DNA of 13,114 bases. Source: AWTP1-13 sp041288195. GTDB lineage: Bacteria > Pseudomonadota > Alphaproteobacteria > Rhizobiales > Hyphomicrobiaceae. The stretch is from assembly GCA_041288195.1 (NCBI GenBank), contig JBGGME010000324.1, forward strand, positions 1 to 13,114, in the 5' to 3' direction. Shown in pieces: positions 5,867 through 12,140 of this stretch. The notes beneath the pieces are model-generated. The model worked only from the letters and a program-made list of their open reading frames with translations. It was not told where the DNA came from and did no database searches. Each line of letters begins with the position of its first letter. The stretch's first letter is position 1. Made by a program: the position numbers and the translations under genes.

Positions 5867-6599
5867 TTGAAGTGCAGACCGCCGTTCACCGGGATGGTTT
5901 GGCCGGTCATGTAGGCGTTGCCGATCACCATCAGCACGGCCTGCGCCACTTCCGCCGGCAGGCCGAGGCGACCGAGCGGCACCCGGGCTGCGGTCTCGGC
6001 GGGCGCGGTGACCATCTCCGTCTCGATCAGCGACGGCGCCACGGCATTGACCGTGATGCCCTCTTTCACCAGGCGCGCCGCGTAGCCGCGGGTGAGCCCC
6101 TCCATGCCGGCCTTGGAGGCGTTGTAGTGCACGCCGACGATGCCGGCGCCGCGCGCCGCCCCCGACGAGATGTTGACGATGCGGCCCCAGCGGCGCGCGC
6201 GCATGCGCGGCAGCACCCCTTGCGTGCACAGGAACGCCGACTTGAGGTTGACGGCGACGGTGCGGTCGAAATCGGCCTCGGTGAGGTCGTCGAGGCCGCG
6301 GCGCAGCGCAACGCCGGCATTGTTGACGAGCACGTCGATGGGTCCGAGCCCGCTCTCGACGGCTTTCAGCATGGTCGCCACCTCGCCGCCGCTCGAGACG
6401 TCGGCGCGCGCGACGATGGACCGGCGGCCCAAGGCCCGTGCGGCATCGGCGACGCCCTGGGCGTCACTCGTGCGCTCTCGACAGTTGACGGCGATGTCGG
6501 CACCGGCGGCGGCGAGCGCCAGGGCGATCGCCTTGCCGATGCCCGGGAGGCACCCGTCACCAGCGCCACGCGTCCGGAGAGATCAACCGGGCTGCCCAT
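5863..6599 (-). pseudogene. SDR oxidoreductase (FabG-like) broken by one missing base
   Basis: A short-chain dehydrogenase/reductase gene. The start ATG at 6599 has a strong GGAGG at 5-base spacing and reads MGSPVDLSGRVALVTGASR, then the frame is lost within GCCCGGG at about 6541-6547, in the middle of the nucleotide-binding TGxxxGxG motif. Adding one base there restores TGASRGIG (15-22) and a full 245-residue protein with NNAG (93-96), catalytic Ser146, Tyr159 and Lys163 (YNASK) and a normal C-terminus GQTIPVNGG. From 6432 downward the correct frame is open without interruption. The family reduces or oxidises carbonyl/hydroxyl groups with NAD(P)H; the substrate is not predictable. The total length of 737 bp is one short of 246 codons. 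Either a recent mutation or a sequencing/assembly error in a G/C run; the rest is free of decay. Confidence 0.85.
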
Positions 6600-6655
6600 G
6601 CTTGCCTCCAGTGCCCGAATCGCCGCAACGGCATTTGCATCGGGCGAGGGGATCA

Positions 6656-7336
6656 TTGGAATCGAGCCTCTATCTGCCGGTCAAGCGCTTCCTCGAAAAG
6701 CTGGGCTTCGAGGTGAAGGGCGAGGTGTGCGGCTGCGACCTGGTGGCGCTTGATGGCGGCTCGCCGCAGGCGGTGGTGATCGGCGAGCTCAAGCTCTCCT
6801 TCACGCTCGACCTGGTGCTGCAGGCCGTCGACCGCACGGCCGCCTGCGACGAGGTGTGGCTGGCGGTCCGCGCGTCGCGTCGTGGGCGCGGCCGGGAGGG
6901 CGATCCGCGCGTCAAGAAGCTGTGCCGCTACCTGGGGTTCGGGCTGCTCGCGGTGTTCGCGTCGGGCAAGGTCGAGGTGATTGTCGAACCGATGCCGTGG
7001 CGGCCGCGGCGCGATGGCAAGCGCCGCTCGCGCATTGTCGAGGAGCACCGCCGCCGCCGCGGCGATCCCGCGGCCGGCGGCAGCACGCGCCAGCCCATCA
7101 TGACGGCCTATCGCCAGCAGGCATTGGCGTGCGCGGCCGCGCTCGCCGCAGCGCCGGGGCGACCGCGCGACCTGAAGGCCGGCATCCCGGATGCGCCCAA
7201 GATCCTGCTCGGCAACGTCTATGGCTGGTTCGTGAGGGTCGAGCGCGGCGTGTATGCGCTGACCGACGCGGGCCGGGCGGCGCTTGTGCGCTGGAAGGCG
7301 CATCTTCCCGACACGGCCGCATCCGCCGTAGTCTAG
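6656..7336 (+). CDS. DUF2161 family, PD-(D/E)XK-type nuclease-fold protein
   Basis: A 226-residue protein of the DUF2161/COG5482 family, annotated in databases as putative PD-(D/E)XK phosphodiesterase. The fold's motif is visible: Glu23 near the start, Asp28 (GCDLVAL) and E44-L-K46 (VIGELKLSF), followed by a helical region DLVLQAVDR. The middle is very basic (about 115-145: PRRDGKRRSRIVEEHRRRR), and the C-terminus (about 165-215) looks like a winged helix ending in GVYALTDAGRAALVRW. The start is a TTG at 6656 preceded by AGGGG (6647-6651); no ATG or GTG fits as well before the conserved SSLYLPVKRFLEK. It diverges from the SDR gene across 56 bp. Target and biological role are unknown. Confidence 0.83.
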   Translation: MESSLYLPVKRFLEKLGFEVKGEVCGCDLVALDGGSPQAVVIGELKLSFTLDLVLQAVDRTAACDEVWLAVRASRRGRGREGDPRVKKLCRYLGFGLLAVFASGKVEVIVEPMPWRPRRDGKRRSRIVEEHRRRRGDPAAGGSTRQPIMTAYRQQALACAAALAAAPGRPRDLKAGIPDAPKILLGNVYGWFVRVERGVYALTDAGRAALVRWKAHLPDTAASAVV

Positions 7337-7378
7337 CGCTTGCCATCCTGGCGACAGAGCGGAGCATCGAGCGGACCC

Positions 7379-8473
7379 ATGCGCGTGCTGATCTGCGGCG
7401 GCGGTGTCATCGGCGCGTCGGTCGCCTACTTCCTCGCCCGCAGGGGCGCCGAGGTCGTGGTGATCGAGCGCACGGGCGTCGCCTGCGCGGCTTCAGGCAA
7501 GTCGGGCGGCTTCCTGGCGCTCGACTGGTGCGACGGCACGCCCATTGAGGCGCTGGCGCGCCGCAGCTTTGCGCTGCACGCGAGTCTCGCCGAGACCATC
7601 GATGCCGACTGGGGCTACCGCCGCATGGACACCTATGGTGGCTGGTCTACGAGCGATGCCGCCGGGCAGCGCGGGGCACGCAAGAACGATCTTGCCTGGC
7701 TGGCGGCCGATGTGAATGTCGCACGGCGCCTCGGCTCGCAGGCGACGACGGCGCAGGTCCACCCAGGTCTGTTCACGAGGGCGATGATGAGGAAGGCGGA
7801 GGCGAACGGCGCGCGGCTGCAGATGGGCGAGGTTACCGGCCTGATCCGCCGCGGTCCCGACGGGCCAGTCGCCGGCGTCGAGGTCGACGGAAAGACCATC
7901 GAGGGCGACGCGGTGGTGATCGCCATGGGGCCGTGGTCGATCCTGGCGACGCGGTGGCTGCCGATGCCGCCGGTGTTCGGCCTCAAGGGCCACAGCCTCG
8001 TCTTCGAGACGGGCGCGGAGGTGCCGGCCGAAGCCCTGTTCCTGGAGTACCAGGAGCAGGACGGTGAGGTGCATTCACCCGAGGTGTTCCCGCGCGCCGA
8101 CGGCACGACCTATGTGTGCGCCATCTCGAGCGAGAGCCCGTTGCCGGTCGATCCGGCGAACGTGGCGCCCGATCCCGGCGCCATCGAGCGGCTTGCGGCC
8201 ATGTGCAGGCGGCTGTCGCCGGCGCTCGGCTCGGCGAAGGTGCTCGCCGCGCAAGCCTGCCATCGTCCCGTGACGCGCGACGGCCTGCCGCTGATCGGTC
8301 CGGTCGCCGGCGTCGAGGGCGCCTACCTCGCCACCGGCCACAGCGTCTGGGGCATCCTCAACGCGCCGGCCACCGGCGAGGCGATGGCGGAGCTGATCCT
8401 CGATGGTGCGGCTCGCACGGTCGACCTTGCTCCATTCGACCCAGCGCGACTGCGACCCGGTAGGGCGCAATAG
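7379..8473 (+). CDS. DAO-family FAD-dependent oxidoreductase
   Basis: A 364-residue flavoprotein of the D-amino-acid oxidase/glycine oxidase superfamily. It opens directly with a Rossmann motif MRVLICGGGVIGASVAYFLA (G7-G9-G12), then VVVIER, and AASGKSGGFLALDW, the FAD-contact segment seen in Tda3-like oxidoreductases. Near the C-terminus, RPVTRDGLPLIGPV, then YLATGHSVWGILNAPATG, is the usual DAO-family FAD-binding end. Likely oxidises an amino or imino group; the substrate is unknown. The ATG start is preferred over an in-frame TTG at 7340 because homology begins immediately. It lies 42 bp after the DUF2161 stop on the same strand, so co-transcription is possible. The last four residues (GRAQ) and the TAG stop are encoded by a palindromic repeat beginning at 8460, so the native C-terminus was altered by repeat insertion. 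Confidence 0.87.
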   Translation: MRVLICGGGVIGASVAYFLARRGAEVVVIERTGVACAASGKSGGFLALDWCDGTPIEALARRSFALHASLAETIDADWGYRRMDTYGGWSTSDAAGQRGARKNDLAWLAADVNVARRLGSQATTAQVHPGLFTRAMMRKAEANGARLQMGEVTGLIRRGPDGPVAGVEVDGKTIEGDAVVIAMGPWSILATRWLPMPPVFGLKGHSLVFETGAEVPAEALFLEYQEQDGEVHSPEVFPRADGTTYVCAISSESPLPVDPANVAPDPGAIERLAAMCRRLSPALGSAKVLAAQACHRPVTRDGLPLIGPVAGVEGAYLATGHSVWGILNAPATGEAMAELILDGAARTVDLAPFDPARLRPGRAQ

Positions 8474-8552
8474 GCGAAGCCGTATTGCGGCGATGTGCGG
8501 GCTCGACCGAGAGGGTGCAACGGCGCAATGCGCTGCGCTTATTGCGCCCTAC
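8460..8552. repeat. Palindromic repeat element, 13-bp inverted ends
   Basis: The ends GTAGGGCGCAATA (8460-8472) and TATTGCGCCCTAC (8540-8552) are perfect inverted repeats. Each end forms its own hairpin: CGCAATA with TATTGCG (8466-8488) and GGCGCAAT with ATTGCGCC (8522-8548). This two-hairpin, inverted architecture is that of REP/BIME-like or MITE-like non-autonomous elements. The left end lies within the 3' end of the FAD oxidoreductase gene and supplies its stop. Confidence 0.8.
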
Positions 8553-8626
8553 TTGCTGCAGCGCATCAATCAGATCGCGGCGTAGCCCGCTGATCCCATG
8601 AGGATTTTGCACTGCGGCGTGTCCCG

Positions 8627-8642
8627 TCCGGAACAGTCCGGA
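8627..8642. promoter_or_regulatory. TCCGGA dyad upstream of bfd
   Basis: TCCGGA-ACAG-TCCGGA forms two copies of a self-complementary hexamer 4 bp apart, about 60 bp before the Bfd start. The spacing suits a dimeric regulator. It does not match the Irr, RirA or Fur boxes I know, so it is only a candidate operator. Confidence 0.25.
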
Positions 8643-8700
8643 TGCACGAGTTCGGGCATCATCTCACGCAACGAATCAATCTCCGGGTGGAGGCGCCGCC

Positions 8701-8916
8701 GTGATCGTATGCTCCTGCAACATTCTGACGGACCAGCAGGTCCTCCATGCCATCGCGTCGGCGACCACGAATCGCCCGCCGACCGTCAAGGAGGTCTACG
8801 CGGGCCTGCGCTGCCGCGCGCGCTGCGGGGGCTGCGCGGCCACGATCCGGAAGCTGCGCGAGGAGGCGAACGCGTCGGCCGCCCTCGAGAATGGTGCGGT
8901 CGGCGTTGCCGCCTGA
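8701..8916 (+). CDS. bfd: Bacterioferritin-associated ferredoxin (Bfd-like [2Fe-2S])
   Basis: A 71-residue protein that matches the BFD-like [2Fe-2S] domain. The ligand pattern is C4-x-C6 (MIVCSCN) and C42-x-x-C45 (CGGC), as in E. coli Bfd, with an extra cysteine at C38. Bfd delivers electrons to bacterioferritin for release of stored iron and is cytoplasmic. The start is GTG at 8701, with GGAGG at 8689-8693 and 7-base spacing, and gives the canonical N-terminus. The Ala-rich tail beyond about residue 55 is variable in the family. No bacterioferritin gene lies in the window, so the gene stands alone between a flavoprotein and a convergent acyl-CoA dehydrogenase; its stop is 23 bp from that gene's stop. 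Confidence 0.92.
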   Translation: MIVCSCNILTDQQVLHAIASATTNRPPTVKEVYAGLRCRARCGGCAATIRKLREEANASAALENGAVGVAA

Positions 8917-8939
8917 GGCCTGCCCAACGGCCTCGCCGC

Positions 8940-10103
8940 TTACCTCAGCCCCAGACCGCGGGCGATGATGCCGCGCAGGACCTCGGTGGTGCCGCCCTGG
9001 ATGGTGAGCTTGGGCGCGATCATGGTGGCGTAGGTCATCTGCTCCTCGAAGGTCGCCCGGTTGGCCGAGCCCTCCTCGACGAACGCCGCGAGATCGCGCG
9101 CCTTGTGCGGCAGCTTCTGCTCCCAGATGGTACCGACGTCCTTGACGATGGCCGCCTCCACGACAGGCTCCTTGCCCGCATGCAGCATGCCGGCGACCGA
9201 CACCGACATGCGCCGCAGCGCATGCACCTGCGCCACCAGCCGTCCGAGCCCCTCGGCGCCGCGGGTGTCGGGCTTCTCGCCCAGCGCGCGGGCGAGCTCG
9301 GTCAGCACGTAGAAGGTCTCGAGGAACCGCTCAGGCCCGCTGCGCTCATATGCAAGCTCGCTCGTTGCCTGCTTCCAGGCGCCGTCGATCTCGCCGACCA
9401 CGCAGTCGTCGGGCATGAAGGCGTCCTGGAACACGACCTCGTTGAAGTCGTGCTGGCCGGTCATCTGGTAGACGGGGTTGACCTGGATGCCCGGCGTCCT
9501 CATGTCGACGACGAACTGGGTCAGCCCGTGGCGGCGGTTCTCCTTGGTCGGCTGCGAGGTGCGGAAGAGGCCGATCAGGTAGTTGGCGTGATGCGCGCTG
9601 CTGGTCCAGATCTTGGTGCCGTTGATGAGCCAGCCGCCGCTGGTCTTGGTGGCCTTGGTCTTGGCGGCGAACAGGTCGGAGCCCGAGTTGGGCTCGCTCA
9701 TGCCGATGGCGAAGCACACCTCGCCCTTGCAGATGCGCGGCAGGATGTCGGCCTTCACGCGGTCGCTGCCGTACCTGAGGATGACGGGTCCGCTCTGGCG
9801 GTCGGCGACGAAGTGCAGCCGCACAGGTGCGTTGGCGACGCGGAATTCCTCGGTGACGACGTAGCGCTCCAGGAACGTGCGCTCGTGGCCGCCGTATTTC
9901 TTGGGCCAGGTCATGCCGATCCAGCCCTTGGCGCCGACCTTGCGGCTGAACTCGGCGCTGAAGGCGCCGTCGATGCCGCCGCCGATGTTGGCGTTGAGCG
10001 TGCCGGCGGCGGTCTCCTCGGCGAGGAAGGCGCGAACCTCCTTGCGCAGCGCGACGCACTCGGGGGGAAGGCGGACGGGGTCGAATGTCAGCTCGGTTGC
10101 CAT
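8940..10103 (-). CDS. Acyl-CoA dehydrogenase, large (alpha-type) subunit
   Basis: A 387-residue acyl-CoA dehydrogenase, which oxidises an acyl-CoA to the 2-enoyl-CoA using FAD. Features: an N-terminal helical domain to about 125, the FAD/substrate segment CFAIGMSEPNSGSDL (130-143), the beta-domain motif INGTKIWTSSAHHA (160-173), and a C-terminal helical domain ending in PKLTIQGGTTEVLRGIIARGLGL. The usual C-terminal catalytic Glu (as in YEGT) is Gln369 here (IQGGTTE), so the base is more likely E253 in LAYERSG, as in the isovaleryl-CoA or long-chain type. This residue assignment is inference. The start at 10103 has GAGGAG upstream and lies 10 bp after the stop of the second dehydrogenase gene, whose TGA abuts this ribosome-binding site. 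The pair probably forms one heteromeric enzyme. Substrate not predictable; related pairs act on bulky or branched acyl-CoAs such as sterol or aromatic intermediates. Confidence 0.92.
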   Translation of the reverse strand: MATELTFDPVRLPPECVALRKEVRAFLAEETAAGTLNANIGGGIDGAFSAEFSRKVGAKGWIGMTWPKKYGGHERTFLERYVVTEEFRVANAPVRLHFVADRQSGPVILRYGSDRVKADILPRICKGEVCFAIGMSEPNSGSDLFAAKTKATKTSGGWLINGTKIWTSSAHHANYLIGLFRTSQPTKENRRHGLTQFVVDMRTPGIQVNPVYQMTGQHDFNEVVFQDAFMPDDCVVGEIDGAWKQATSELAYERSGPERFLETFYVLTELARALGEKPDTRGAEGLGRLVAQVHALRRMSVSVAGMLHAGKEPVVEAAIVKDVGTIWEQKLPHKARDLAAFVEEGSANRATFEEQMTYATMIAPKLTIQGGTTEVLRGIIARGLGLR

Positions 10104-10113
10104 GGGTCTCTCC

Positions 10114-11268
10114 TCACCGCTCCGCCAGCATGGGCCACAGTCCGTCGGCACCCTTGGCCGCGACCAGGTTGCCGAGCTTCACCGCCCAGACGCTTTCGCT
10201 GCCGAAGTCGTCGCGCCAGCCCCACAGGCGCCGCGTGAAACGGTGCAGAGTGTGCTCCTGGGTGAAGCCGATGGCGCCGAGCACCTGGTGGGCGATCGCC
10301 GCGCCCTCGGTGGCGGCCTCGCCGACGCGAATCTTGGCCGAGGCGGCCTCGAGGAACACGGCTTCGTCGTCCCCTCCCCCCTTGTGGGGGAGGGACAGGG
10401 AGGGGGGGATTGCAGAGCCGTGATCGGCGGGATGCCCCCCACCCCTAACCCCTCCCCACAAGGGGGAGGGGGACGCGTTGGCGATCGTGTCCGCGGCCGA
10501 GGTGGCGGCGGCGATTGCGACCGCCGTCTCGCCGGCGAGGCGCGCGAGGTTGTGCTGCACGGCCTGGAACTTGGCGATCGGGCGTTCGAAGGCAACGCGC
10601 TCGTTGGCGTAGGCGACCGAGAGATCGAGGATGGCCTCGAGCGCGCCCGCCATTTGCATGGAGCGCACGGCGGCGCCCATCAGCAGCAGCGCCTGCTCGT
10701 CGAGGCCGGCCGGGGCGTCCTTGACGGCAACGGGACGCGCGCCTTCGAGGCGCACCGCGTTGAGGGGATCGCCGCCGATGCCCTCGTGATCGGCGATGCG
10801 GGCCTGCGAGGCCTCGACGAGAGCAACGGCAAGGCCGCCGTCGCGACGCGCGAGCAACGCCAGATGCTTGGCGTCCTTGGCGAACGGCACCGAACGGAGC
10901 GCGCCCGAGAGCGTGCCGTTGGCGGCCAGCGTGACGCGGTCGCCATCGCGCGCCGGCGCGCAGGTCATGGCGCCGTTGGGCACGGGGATGCCGGCACGGG
11001 CGAGCAGCCAGCCCGCCAGCAGCGTCTCCGCCAGCGGTACAGCAAGCGCGAAGCGCCCGGCCTCGCGCAGCACGGCAAAGCCGTCGGCGAGATCGGCACC
11101 GGAGCCGCCCAGGTCCTCGGGCACCCAGGCGAGCGTCAGCCCCGCCTGCTCGAGCGCGCTCCAGGCGGGAGCCTTCCAGCCGTCGCCCGCCTTGTTGATC
11201 GCTTGCGGATCGGCGAGGTCGGTGAGGATTCGCCGCGTGGTCTCGGCAATCGGATTGTCGCTCCCCAT
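10114..11268 (-). CDS. Acyl-CoA dehydrogenase, second (beta-type) subunit, with in-frame repeat insertion
   Basis: A 384-residue acyl-CoA dehydrogenase homologue, upstream partner of the gene ending at 8940. Recognised by LAWVPEDLGGSGADL near residue 45-60, MAGALEAILDLSVAYANERVAFERPIAKFQAVQHNLA in the C-terminal domain, and AIAHQVLGAIGFTQEHTLHRFTRRLW near the end. The divergent middle and lack of a clear catalytic Glu fit the non-catalytic partner of heteromeric dehydrogenases. Residues about 266-300 (PSPLWGGVRGGG through LSLPHKGGG) are foreign to the family and are the translation of a palindromic element at 10370-10473. The element sits between ADTIAN and EAVFLEAASAKIRVGE, in a helical region near the C-terminal domain, yet the frame is kept. 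Without it the protein would be about 349 residues, normal for the family. Start at 11268; ribosome-binding site weak. Confidence 0.87.
   Translation of the reverse strand: MGSDNPIAETTRRILTDLADPQAINKAGDGWKAPAWSALEQAGLTLAWVPEDLGGSGADLADGFAVLREAGRFALAVPLAETLLAGWLLARAGIPVPNGAMTCAPARDGDRVTLAANGTLSGALRSVPFAKDAKHLALLARRDGGLAVALVEASQARIADHEGIGGDPLNAVRLEGARPVAVKDAPAGLDEQALLLMGAAVRSMQMAGALEAILDLSVAYANERVAFERPIAKFQAVQHNLARLAGETAVAIAAATSAADTIANASPSPLWGGVRGGGHPADHGSAIPPSLSLPHKGGGDDEAVFLEAASAKIRVGEAATEGAAIAHQVLGAIGFTQEHTLHRFTRRLWGWRDDFGSESVWAVKLGNLVAAKGADGLWPMLAER
10370..10473. repeat. Palindromic element inserted in-frame in the dehydrogenase gene
   Basis: Left arm 10370-10393 (TCCCCTCCCCCTTGTGG then GGGAGGG) and right arm 10450-10473 are inverted copies that differ by about two shifts. 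Each arm is itself a hairpin (CCCTCCCCC/ GGGGGAGGG type), with G-rich AGGGAGGGG and C-rich CCCCACCCCTAACCCC flanks facing each other across a short spacer. The architecture equals that of the element at 12019-12140. The span of about 104 bp corresponds to about 35 codons in the host gene. Confidence 0.85.
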
Positions 11269-11367
11269 GGCCCGTGGCTCTCTGTTGGTCGTTTCCGCCC
11301 CTTGGTGTAAGGACGAGCATTGGCAGCGGCCCGCTTTCGCGTCAACGCCTGGATCATCGTGCCGGTT

Positions 11368-12069
11368 ATGCGAACTCTCCTCAGCTGGAGCACGGGCAAG
11401 GACTCGGGCTGGTCACTCTACAGGCTGCGGCAGCGGCCCGATATCGACGTGGTTGGGCTGGTGACAACCGTGAACGCCGCCTTCGACCGGGTCGCCATGC
11501 ACGGCGTGCGGCGCGAGCTGCTGGAGGCGCAGGCGCGGGCGGCGGGCCTTCCCCTGCATGTGCTGGAAATCCCCTACCCCTGCCCGAACGCGGAGTACGA
11601 GCGCATCATGGGCGCGTTCGTGGCCGAGCAGGCTGCGGCGGGCATTGAGGCCATGGCGTTCGGCGATCTGTTCCTGGAGGACATCCGCCGCTACCGCGAG
11701 GGCAAGCTCGCCGGCACCGGCATCGCCCAGCTGTTCCCGCTGTGGGGCATTCCGACCGCCGACCTGGCACGCGAGATGATCGCGGGCGGGCTCGAGGCCC
11801 GCGTCACCTGTGTCGATCCGAGGAAGCTGCCGGAGAGCTTCGCCGGCCGGCGCTTCGATGCGGGGCTGTTGGCTGACTTGCCGGAGGGCGTCGACCCGTG
11901 CGCCGAGAACGGTGAGTTCCACACGTTCTGCTGTGCGGGGCCGATGTTCCGCCACGCGATCGCGGTAGCGACCGGCGAGGTCGTGAGCCGTGACGGCTTC
12001 GTTTTCTGTGACCTGATTCCCTCTCCCCATCGCGCTCCTTCAGCGCAGATGGGGAGAGGGTTAGGGTGA
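11368..12069 (+). CDS. DUF71/COG2102 ATP-pyrophosphatase-fold protein (Dph6-like), likely B12-linked subgroup
   Basis: A 233-residue adenine nucleotide alpha hydrolase. The PP-loop STGKDS at residues 8-13 (LLSWSTGKDSGW) binds ATP, and GDLFLEDIRRYRE and the family motif CAENGEFHT (178-186) are present. DUF71 enzymes activate a carboxylate with ATP for amidation; the eukaryotic/archaeal Dph6 makes diphthamide, which bacteria lack. Published comparative genomics of DUF71 proposed a bacterial branch in B12 salvage, and the BtuF-like gene directly downstream agrees. The ATG at 11368 is chosen because homology starts at once; the frame extends to a TTG at 11320. The last 16 residues (218-233, from PSPHRAPSAQ) and the TGA stop are encoded by a palindromic repeat, so the native end was near GFVFCDLI. 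The stop overlaps a possible GTG start of the next gene (GTGA). Probably cytoplasmic. Confidence 0.88.
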   Translation: MRTLLSWSTGKDSGWSLYRLRQRPDIDVVGLVTTVNAAFDRVAMHGVRRELLEAQARAAGLPLHVLEIPYPCPNAEYERIMGAFVAEQAAAGIEAMAFGDLFLEDIRRYREGKLAGTGIAQLFPLWGIPTADLAREMIAGGLEARVTCVDPRKLPESFAGRRFDAGLLADLPEGVDPCAENGEFHTFCCAGPMFRHAIAVATGEVVSRDGFVFCDLIPSPHRAPSAQMGRGLG

Positions 12070-12140
12070 GGGCCAGCCACATGCGCCAGAGCCAGCCTCA
12101 GCCCCTCACCCCAGCCCTCTCCCCGCAGGCGGGGAGAGGG
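12019..12140. repeat. Double palindromic repeat joining the DUF71 and btuF-like genes
   Basis: Hairpin 1: CCCTCTCCCCATC (12019-12031) pairs with GATGGGGAGAGGG (12048-12060), with an inner GCGCT/AGCGC stem. Hairpin 2: CCCTCTCCCCGC (12115-12126) pairs with GCGGGGAGAGGG (12129-12140). Between them GGGTGAGGG (12064-12072) faces CCCCTCACCC (12101-12110), so the two units are inverted copies. This is the common proteobacterial CCCTCACCCTAACCCTCTCCCC-type repeat. It contributes coding sequence to both flanking genes. Confidence 0.85.

Noticed and set aside
8460..8552. Classical insertion sequence or CRISPR repeat
   Set aside because: Too short to encode a transposase, only one inverted pair, and no regular spacing of direct repeats.
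8598..11310. Long plus-strand open frames opposite the acyl-CoA dehydrogenase pair (8598-10238 and 9877-11310)
   Set aside because: No family motif; composition is that of antisense translation. The minus-strand genes have strong homology features and ribosome-binding sites.
11269..11367. Cobalamin riboswitch upstream of the DUF71/BtuF-like pair
   Set aside because: The spacer is only about 100 bp and I saw no B12-box-like conserved segments or matching stems.
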